From NCBI GenBank assembly GCA_044373665.1, contig JBIPNH010000057.1, positions 1 to 14,061 on the forward strand: a DNA stretch of 14,061 nt, written 5' to 3'. The notes beneath the pieces were generated by a model, which was not told the DNA's origin, searched no databases, and worked only from the letters and a program-made list of their open reading frames with translations. The translations under genes were made by a program, and so were the position numbers. Of the stretch, positions 1 to 3,843 are shown in pieces (within the stretch, counting starts at the first letter, position 1; every line of letters starts with the position of its first letter). This DNA comes from JABMMZ01 sp044373665. Lineage in GTDB: Bacteria > Bacteroidota > Bacteroidia > NS11-12g > UBA955.

Positions 1-183
1 GTTAAAAGTTTCGTTTGATAGCATTCTATAAGTGGCAATTTTTTTTGAATGGTCCTTTACAGCCTTGTTAATTATTGAAGTGCCCGAAATTAATAAATCT
101 TGCATTGATGTTTCAAGTCTTTTTTCTAATCTTTTATCAGGTAATATTCCGTCATATACCCCTGTATAACAATGTGTTAGCAT
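1..183 (-). CDS. IS4-family Tn5-like transposase, N-terminal fragment (cut by window edge)
   Basis: An open frame of 61 codons begins at the ATG at 183-181 and continues past base 1. Residues about 13-60 match the N-terminal DNA-binding domain of Tn5-type transposases as I know it: an L-x-DKRLEKRLE segment, a stretch of 'S-I-N-K-A' type, and then K-K-I-A-T-Y-R-M-L-S-N-E (the family's 'K-A-A-Y-R-F-x-x-N' motif). This domain contacts the terminal repeat. The catalytic DDE residues are not in view. A -7-like box (TATCTTTA, 188-195) sits four bases before the ATG. The start is well placed because the family motif begins soon after it. Whether the rest of the gene is intact is unknown. Confidence 0.7.
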   Translation of the reverse strand, partial: MLTHCYTGVYDGILPDKRLEKRLETSMQDLLISGTSIINKAVKDHSKKIATYRMLSNETFN

Positions 184-187
184 GATG

Positions 188-195
188 TAAAGATA
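188..195 (-). promoter_or_regulatory. Candidate -7 box of the transposase gene
   Basis: TATCTTTA on the minus strand matches the Bacteroidota consensus TAnnTTTG except for the last base. Nineteen bases further upstream is a T-run rather than a clear TTG. Only four bases separate the box from the ATG, so any transcript would be nearly leaderless. Confidence 0.4.
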
Positions 196-266
196 CAAAA
201 AATATCACTGAATTAAAAACATAATAAATTGATAGTCAATGATTTAAGTGTTTTTTATCAACAGCT

Positions 267-285
267 ATTTGTGTATAAAGATTAG
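267..285 (-). repeat. Tn5/IS50-like terminal repeat (IS end)
   Basis: Read inward from the outside (285 down to 267) the sequence is CTAATCTTTATACACAAAT. Aligned by eye with the Tn5 outside end CTGACTCTTATACACAAGT, 14 of 19 bases agree, including the unbroken core TTATACACAA. It lies on the upstream side of a transposase of the same type, in the correct orientation. The tip is assigned to base 285. Confidence 0.6.
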
Positions 286-287
286 CT

Positions 288-371
288 CCGAAGGAGAGGG
301 ACTTTTGATTACGATTAATTATTAGATTTTTGTTTTTAACATGGTGTGGTTCTTTCTCCCCTCTCCTTCGG
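288..371. repeat. 13-bp perfect inverted repeat flanking a 58-bp spacer
   Basis: The arms ccgaaggagaggg (288-300) and ccctctccttcgg (359-371) are exact reverse complements. The left arm starts two bases outside the predicted IS tip, so the IS may have inserted into a pre-existing repeat. The CTCTCCTTCGG motif is typical of Bacteroidota intergenic repeats (from memory). Confidence 0.6.
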
Positions 372-372
372 T

Positions 373-416
373 CCCGATAAATATCGGGGGGCAGGCCGTG
401 GCTAGGCTTAGCCTAG
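373..416. repeat. Two consecutive small hairpins
   Basis: The first is cccgata (373-379), loop aa, tatcggg (382-388). The second is ctaggc (402-407), loop tta, gcctag (411-416). Both are perfect. They sit directly after the right arm of the 288-371 inverted repeat and before a 'gggtgaggtcc' stretch, so they look like insertions inside one composite repeat. Neither is followed by a T-run, so terminator function is not supported. Confidence 0.5.
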
Positions 417-434
417 TGGGTGAGGTCCTCCCCG

Positions 435-473
435 GCTGTCATGTCGACGAAGGAGACATCTATTCTTGACAGC
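435..473. repeat. Nested hairpin, dispersed-repeat-like
   Basis: The outer arms are gctgtca (435-441) and tgacagc (467-473). Inner arms atgtc (441-445) and gacat (455-459) enclose cgacgaagg-like sequence. The combination of tgtCGACgAAGGaGACAtc inside a gctgtca/tgacagc frame is, as I recall, a widespread Bacteroidota intergenic repeat of unknown function. Confidence 0.5.
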
Positions 474-555
474 TTATCGGTAACGAATTCCTTGACTAAT
501 TCAATTATATTCGGTTATGCTACTTAACTTACATTCAACTTAATGTCAATTTCTT

Positions 556-620
556 CCTACTTTAGCTTCGCTGCGACTGCGTGGTTTTATGGGAAAAAAG
601 TAGGCAACTAAGCGCAGCGA
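556..620. repeat. Two interleaved inverted repeats
   Basis: The arms cctactt (556-562) and aagtagg (598-604) interlock with tcgctgcg (568-575) and cgcagcga (613-620). All arms are perfect. The order A-B-A'-B' would be a pseudoknot if transcribed, but chance or overlapping repeat debris is equally possible. Confidence 0.35.
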
Positions 621-667
621 CCTCACGAATTCAAAAATAAAAAAAACAAAAATGAGTAAAAAGCCCA

Positions 668-750
668 CCACGAATGAAAAACTTTAATTTGCCTTAACTC
701 ACACACCAGCTCCTCAAAGCTGTCAAATTGAAATTTCGCGCCATTCGTGG
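668..750. repeat. 9-bp inverted repeat around a 65-bp spacer
   Basis: ccacgaatg (668-676) and cattcgtgg (742-750) are exact reverse complements. Nothing between them looks like a gene. Confidence 0.35.
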
Positions 751-976
751 ACGCCTCCGCACGGTTTGCGTTCACCCCCCCCAAAAAACCACCGCATTGA
801 ATGGCACGTTTGAAACCCAAAAAAGATTTTTGATTTGTGATTTTTGAATTTTGATTTTATAAATAAACTTTTTGTCATGGTGGGGTTCTCGAACCATAGA
901 CAAAATAACCAGTAAGAATGCCCTAGAATTTACTCCCGTGCGGCTGTGTTCAGAGGCTTCGGAACAGCCAATAAGT

Positions 977-1034
977 CCCGCTTTATTGCGGGATTCACTT
1001 TTGTGGATAGGCAGCCGAGGTTGCAGCCACAAAA
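977..1034. repeat. Hairpin pair: cccgc/gcggg and ttttgtgg/ccacaaaa
   Basis: The first hairpin has arms at 977-981 and 988-992 with loop tttatt. The second has arms at 999-1006 and 1027-1034 and holds a gcagcc direct duplication (1011-1016, 1023-1028). Just upstream, ggctgt/acagcc near 933-970 forms a further imperfect hairpin. The cluster looks like one structured repeat unit of about 110 bp. Confidence 0.4.
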
Positions 1035-1059
1035 ACGGAATTTATGATTGGGTGGTGGT

Positions 1060-1091
1060 CCAAATTTGGTGTGCTTTCCCTTAGAGTGAAC
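1060..1091 (+). repeat. Left copy of 32-bp direct repeat (attL-like)
   Basis: It matches 3575-3606 at 30 of 32 bases by eye; mismatches are at 1062 (a versus g) and 1078 (c versus t). It contains the right half of the tRNA terminator hairpin and the five bases matching the tRNA 3' end, but no tRNA follows it. Similarity stops on both sides. Confidence 0.75.
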
Positions 1092-1235
1092 GATTTAGAC
1101 CGACTCTCAAAACAATTTATCCAAGATTTGGAGGTGTTGCATGGGCTAAAAGGGACAATGAATTTATGGTGTAAAATGAGAGGAATTTAAATGCTAATTT
1201 TAATTTAATTTGTTTTTGGGGGAGCTTACACTATT

Positions 1236-1272
1236 ATTGTTAAAAAAAAGCTTAGCTTAATATTATAACAAT
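1236..1272 (-). terminator. Weak candidate terminator after the AbiE operon
   Basis: Outer arms attgtta (1236-1242) and taacaat (1266-1272) enclose a small aagc/gctt hairpin (1248-1251, 1255-1258), which on the minus strand is followed by a run of eight T. It begins four bases after the toxin stop codon. The inner stem is only four base pairs, so strength is doubtful. Confidence 0.35.
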
Positions 1273-1275
1273 GTT

Positions 1276-2254
1276 TTAAACTTCTATATTCCAAGAAATA
1301 GTTTTCAATCTCTCTTGAATCAACTTTAATGTTTCTAAAATATCTTCTTGTTTGGGGAACTCTCCATAAACCAAGTTTTTAAAATCACCTATATAAATTG
1401 ATTTTAATTCACTCCATACAACTTCTAAATCCCTGAAAATTAACGCTTCATTGGGATGAAAATTCAGCCATTTATTATTGTTTCTAAAACTAGTTACATC
1501 ATCATTAGCCACTTTTAATATCATATCATCGAAGTTTTTGGATTTAAGGAAATCTAAAAATTCTTTTTGTTTTAGCAATTGATGCAAATCGTATGTGTGC
1601 CTAATTTTTTTCTTTAAATCATTCTATTGGATTCTCACCATAAGAAAATCGAACCAAACTCATTATCTTTTCACAAATAGTTCTTATAGGTTCTAAAACC
1701 AATAATTCAAATGGAAGCAATCCATATTCTTTTACAATTTCAGATTGTTGATTATCTAACATCATTTTTCCAACAAAAGAAACAATACTTTTAGTTGTAT
1801 ATGGTTCGTAATAGCCTAACCAAGTAGATTCCAAAATTATCACATCTCTAACTTGACCGTAATTTCCTTCAAAAGATTTATTATAACTGTGAGCAGTTTT
1901 GCGGTTCATTCCCATTTTATGAGTAATACCTAAAACATCAACTTCTGGCATATAAGTCTCTACTACTTTACTTATTACTTTCAATTTTGCCTTTAGTTTA
2001 GTATCAGTTTCTCCTTCTCGTCTTAATACGACAAGGTCAATATCTTCTGAAAACCGGTCAATCATATTATAGCATTTGGATAACGAAGTTCCACCTTTAA
2101 AAATCGTGTCTTTACCAATTTCATTATTGAAAACTGTATACAATGCATAAGTTAACCAATAGTCTTTTTCTACATAAATCGCACTTATACCCATTGAATT
2201 GGCAGTAAAAACAACAGCTTTTATAAATTCATTTTTATCTAAATGTAAATTCAT
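1276..2254 (-). pseudogene. abiEii: AbiEii-family nucleotidyltransferase toxin, frameshifted
   Basis: AbiEii toxins are nucleotidyltransferases of type IV toxin-antitoxin systems; relatives add nucleotides to tRNA acceptor ends. The start is the ATG at 2254, which overlaps the antitoxin stop as ATGA; a TTG at 2266 is less likely. Visible motifs are VEKDYW (residues 28-33), the G-S core GGTSLSK (54-60) and the metal-binding acidic pair in FSEDIDL (68-74, D71 and D73). After Glu211 the frame meets TGA (1621-1619). Dropping one base near 1621 restores a reading D-L-K-K-K-I-R-H-T-Y-D-L that runs on for about 115 codons to the stop at 1276, giving a typical full length near 325 residues. The two frames are jointly open over only about five bases, so the lesion is well located. 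The truncated product would keep the first catalytic motifs and lose the R-H-x-Y-D segment, so it is probably inactive. A sequencing error is the main alternative; an A7 run lies close by. Confidence 0.85.
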
Positions 2255-2979
2255 CTTATGTTCCAATTTTTAATGGTGGGAAAATCTGATTCTTTAATTT
2301 TAAGTTTATATACAGTACTTGGATTTAAACTATTTTTCAAATCCGATAGATCAACTATTGTTGTAAAATTTTCTTCAATTATAGAGCCTAAAAGCGCCCT
2401 AACCCTGGGAGGATAAGAAAAAGATAGTTTAATTAAAATTTCAATGTCTTTTTGATTGAATTTAATTAGTTTTCCTGCTAATATTTTTATAACCTGGGTT
2501 GTAGAAGTATCCGAAATGTTTTTAATATCCTTTAATGCATCTAAAATACCAAGAAGCTGATAATTTTCATCAGTAATTTCCGTATAGGATTTTACAGTAC
2601 TCGTTTTAAGCCACCCTGTTTCAATTTTTTTTCGACTAATATTGGTCGCAACTTTTGTTCTAAAATAGTTTTGAGTGGTAAGATTAAGTTGATTGTACAA
2701 TTCACCTCCAGTGATATAACCTACTCGTTTGCCATTTTTAAACAAAAAATTATTTAGAATTGTATTATAATCTGGACCAAGCGGACCATAACGGGTCATT
2801 TTGGGTTTGTAAAACATCCCTTTTGATACTTTTTTAATAGTTCCTTTTTTTTGTAAACGCTCTAATGCTTTTGCTGCTGTAACAAAATTAGCTGGTTCAA
2901 TGCCTAAATCGGCATATCCGAAAGGTTGACTTTCGGGTATACTTTCTATAGTTTTTCGAATCTGCTCCGCTACTTTCAT
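2251..2979 (-). CDS. abiEi: AbiEi-family antitoxin / transcriptional regulator (DUF6088-like)
   Basis: The product is a 242-residue protein with the layout of AbiEi antitoxins: an N-terminal winged-helix region (about residues 5-58, including the 'A-K-A-L-E-R-L-Q-K-K-G-T-I-K-K-V-S-K-G-M-F-Y' helix-wing) and then a C-terminal domain that begins near the RYGPLGP segment. AbiEi proteins of known systems repress their own operon by binding inverted repeats in the promoter and neutralise the AbiEii toxin without a stable complex. Here the stop overlaps the toxin ATG by the 4-base ATGA, so the two are translationally coupled. A good promoter (2984-3013) and a perfect inverted repeat (3005-3040) sit directly upstream, as autoregulation predicts. 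The frame is intact although the toxin frame is not. Family assignment rests on the pairing plus the N-terminal pattern. Confidence 0.85.
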   Translation of the reverse strand: MKVAEQIRKTIESIPESQPFGYADLGIEPANFVTAAKALERLQKKGTIKKVSKGMFYKPKMTRYGPLGPDYNTILNNFLFKNGKRVGYITGGELYNQLNLTTQNYFRTKVATNISRKKIETGWLKTSTVKSYTEITDENYQLLGILDALKDIKNISDTSTTQVIKILAGKLIKFNQKDIEILIKLSFSYPPRVRALLGSIIEENFTTIVDLSDLKNSLNPSTVYKLKIKESDFPTIKNWNIR

Positions 2980-2983
2980 ATTA

Positions 2984-3013
2984 CAAAGGTAATAAATTTA
3001 ATCTAAATGTCAA
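2984..3013 (-). promoter_or_regulatory. Promoter of the abiE operon (TTG-19-TACCTTTG)
   Basis: On the minus strand a TTG (3013-3011) is followed after 19 bases by TACCTTTG (2991-2984), a perfect match to the Bacteroidota -7 consensus TAnnTTTG. Four bases (TAAT) separate the box from the ATG, so the message is probably leaderless or nearly so. The -33 element lies inside the operator arm. Confidence 0.7.
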
Positions 3014-3040
3014 GTTTTTGATATAGAAAACTTGACATTT
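3005..3040. promoter_or_regulatory. Perfect 14-bp inverted repeat, probable AbiEi operator
   Basis: The arms aaatgtcaagtttt (3005-3018) and aaaacttgacattt (3027-3040) are exact reverse complements with an 8-bp spacer (3019-3026). The promoter-proximal arm covers the -33 TTG of the abiE promoter, so a bound protein would block the polymerase. AbiEi antitoxins are known to bind inverted repeats in their own promoters. No T-run follows the arms, so a terminator is unlikely. Confidence 0.7.
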
Positions 3041-3070
3041 GATGTATTATTTTATATAAAATGAGTTTAC

Positions 3071-3348
3071 TCAATTCAATTCGTCTCTTCTTTTAAGGTA
3101 ATCATACCAAAAGTCTTCCGCATTTTCGGGATGAATTGATTTCAGGTAATTATATAATTTAATAAAAACGACATATCCAATAGCGAGCTCAACAATTGAT
3201 TATAGATAATTTATGTGTAAATCAATTTTGTTTGCATCCTTGGTTTTTGAATTAATCAATTCATCCACTTCGTATTTAATAGCAGGCATTTGTGCTTTAA
3301 TTGAATTATTAAATGAATCAACTATTTATCTTTAAATTCTTCACTCAT
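3071..3348 (-). pseudogene. Decayed small gene of unknown function (about 92 residues originally)
   Basis: From the ATG at 3348 the frame reads M-S-E-E-F-K-D-K and stops at TAG. Shifting frame by one base at that point gives V-D-S-F-N-N-S-I-K-A-Q-M-P-A-I-K-Y-E-V-D-E-L-I-N and onward, with a single internal TAA after H-I-N-Y-L, then S-I-V-E-L-A-I-G-Y-V-V-F-I-K and an end at N-A-E-D-F-W-Y-D-Y-L-K-R-R-D-E-L-N followed by TGA (3073-3071). The total length (278 bases) is one short of a whole codon number, as a one-base deletion predicts. The reconstructed product is charged, mostly helical in character, with one hydrophobic stretch (S-I-V-E-L-A-I-G-Y-V-V-F-I) that could be a membrane or packing helix. 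I do not recognise the family. It lies upstream of abiEi on the same strand, 91 bases before its start, and may be former island cargo. Confidence 0.6.
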
Positions 3349-3565
3349 TATAGCTCAAGTAAAGTTAGTAAATTATATTCCGAAAATATGAAAATAAAAC
3401 TACTTTACCATATCCTCTCCAATTAATAACAGATGGGTTGTTATACTGTATAAAAGCGGGATTACACAACAAAAAATACAATCGGAAGGTTTTTGTACCT
3501 ATATTTATAAAATTTAGAAAATCAAGACAAAAACAATTATTTCAAATAGTTTTAAATTCCACAAA

Positions 3566-3593
3566 AAAAGCACACCGAATTTGGTGTGCTTTT
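3566..3593 (-). terminator. Rho-independent terminator of tRNA-Arg
   Basis: The arms aaaagcacacc (3566-3576) and ggtgtgctttt (3583-3593) form an 11-bp stem with a 6-nt loop, followed on the minus strand by seven T. It begins nine bases after the tRNA 3' end. Its tRNA-proximal half is the part duplicated at 1060-1091. Confidence 0.8.
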
Positions 3594-3606
3594 CCTTAGA
3601 GTGAAC
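3575..3606 (+). repeat. Right copy of 32-bp direct repeat (attR-like), overlapping tRNA-Arg
   Basis: It has the same orientation as 1060-1091, with two mismatches. It covers the loop and tRNA-proximal arm of the tRNA terminator, the nine-base linker and the last five bases of the tRNA (3602-3606). Confidence 0.75.
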
Positions 3607-3675
3607 TCGGAGGGAGTCGAACCCCCAACCTCCTGATCCGTAGTCAGGTGCTCTATCCAATTAAGCTACGAGTCC
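3602..3675 (-). tRNA. tRNA-Arg (anticodon ACG)
   Basis: A full 74-nt cloverleaf can be folded by eye on the minus strand. The acceptor is GGACTCG with CGAGTTC (one G-U pair) and discriminator A. The D-arm is GCTT/GAGC. The anticodon arm is CCTGA-CTACGGA-TCAGG with anticodon ACG. The variable loop has five bases. The T-arm is GGGGG-TTCGACT-CCCTC. The 3' CCA is not encoded. A promoter with a perfect -7 box lies 22 bases upstream and a strong terminator follows. The gene is intact despite the possible integration at its 3' end. Confidence 0.95.
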
Positions 3676-3697
3676 ATGCCTTTTATTTAAAGGACTG

Positions 3698-3726
3698 CAA
3701 AAGTAGATAAAAAAACCAAACTCAAA
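3698..3726 (-). promoter_or_regulatory. Promoter of tRNA-Arg
   Basis: TACTTTTG (3705-3698) is a perfect TAnnTTTG match, 22 bases before the mature 5' end. A TTTG lies 17 bases further upstream (3726-3723), a little closer than the usual 19. Confidence 0.6.
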
Positions 3727-3808
3727 AAATAAATTTTAAAATAATCAAACTCCCTCCTATTTGTCTGTAAATCCAACACAAAATCCGCTTTCCATTTTTA
3801 CTTGTTTA

Positions 3809-3838
3809 TTGAAAAATTAAAAAAAGATTGTAAGTTTG
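3809..3838 (+). promoter_or_regulatory. Promoter of the aminotransferase gene (TTG-19-TAAGTTTG)
   Basis: TTG (3809-3811), a 19-base spacer and TAAGTTTG (3831-3838) match the Bacteroidota consensus fully. The GTG at 3844 follows after five bases. This makes upstream TTG codons such as 3802 unlikely starts, because they would precede or lie within the promoter. Confidence 0.65.
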
Positions 3839-3843
3839 CTCAA

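Larger units (their letters stand above)
1..285 (-). mobile_element. IS4-family (Tn5/IS50-like) insertion sequence, transposase-start end only
   Basis: The element runs off the left edge. Two independent signs define it: the N-terminus of a Tn5-like transposase on the minus strand (1-183), and a Tn5-like terminal sequence at 267-285. The roughly 100 bp between start codon and tip is similar to the spacing I recall for IS50. The other terminal repeat, the DDE catalytic core and the second target-site copy lie outside the window, so completeness cannot be judged. If the tip is base 285, the adjacent target bases are 286-294 (ctccgaagg). Confidence 0.65.
286..1235. other. Gene-free mosaic of inverted repeats and repeat-like sequence
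   Basis: No convincing gene is seen in these 950 bases. Short frames on both strands have no recognisable motif and run across hairpins. The stretch holds at least eight inverted repeats (separate entries), an A-rich block near 630-660, a degenerate GATTTTT-like block near 824-870, and one copy of a 32-bp repeat also found at the tRNA-Arg (1060-1091). Segments such as 359-371 and 441-460 resemble short dispersed repeats common between genes in Bacteroidota genomes; that resemblance is from memory, since only one genome window is in view. Likely a dumping ground for mobile and repetitive DNA beside the IS. Confidence 0.6.
1060..3606. mobile_element. Putative tRNA-associated defence island carrying an AbiE system
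   Basis: The block is bounded by two directly oriented copies of a 32-bp sequence (1060-1091 and 3575-3606). The right copy overlaps the last bases of the tRNA-Arg gene. Cargo is an AbiEi/AbiEii toxin-antitoxin operon and a decayed small gene. tRNA 3' ends are classic integration sites for tyrosine recombinases, and direct repeats at both borders are the usual mark. No integrase or relic of one is seen inside, so the island would be a remnant, or moved in trans, or not an island at all. The repeat lies mostly in the tRNA terminator rather than inside the tRNA, which is less usual. Confidence 0.4.

Noticed and set aside
623..820. 65-codon minus-strand frame
   Set aside because: It lies in repeat-rich DNA, ends in a low-complexity F/L run read from the A-rich block, and has no recognisable domain.
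879..900. T-arm-like sequence (GGTTCGAGAACCCCACCA on the minus strand) as a tRNA relic
   Set aside because: The five-base T-stem does not pair, and no anticodon arm or acceptor partner can be found upstream.
772..1084. Open frames on both strands (minus 772-1032, plus 872-1084) as possible small proteins
   Set aside because: They overlap each other, run across three hairpins, show no family motif and have no promoter or conserved start context. They look like translations of repeat DNA.
1276..1587. Separate 103-residue protein after the toxin
   Set aside because: It has only a TTG start, and its frame extends back seamlessly to the toxin frameshift, so it is the C-terminal part of AbiEii.
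2254..2266. TTG at 2266 as the toxin start
   Set aside because: The ATG at 2254 overlaps the antitoxin stop as ATGA, the common coupled arrangement, and gives the usual N-terminus.
1092..3577. Integrase or excisionase hidden in the putative island
   Set aside because: All sizeable frames are accounted for by AbiEi, AbiEii and the small pseudogene. The remaining gaps are too short and show no recombinase motif.
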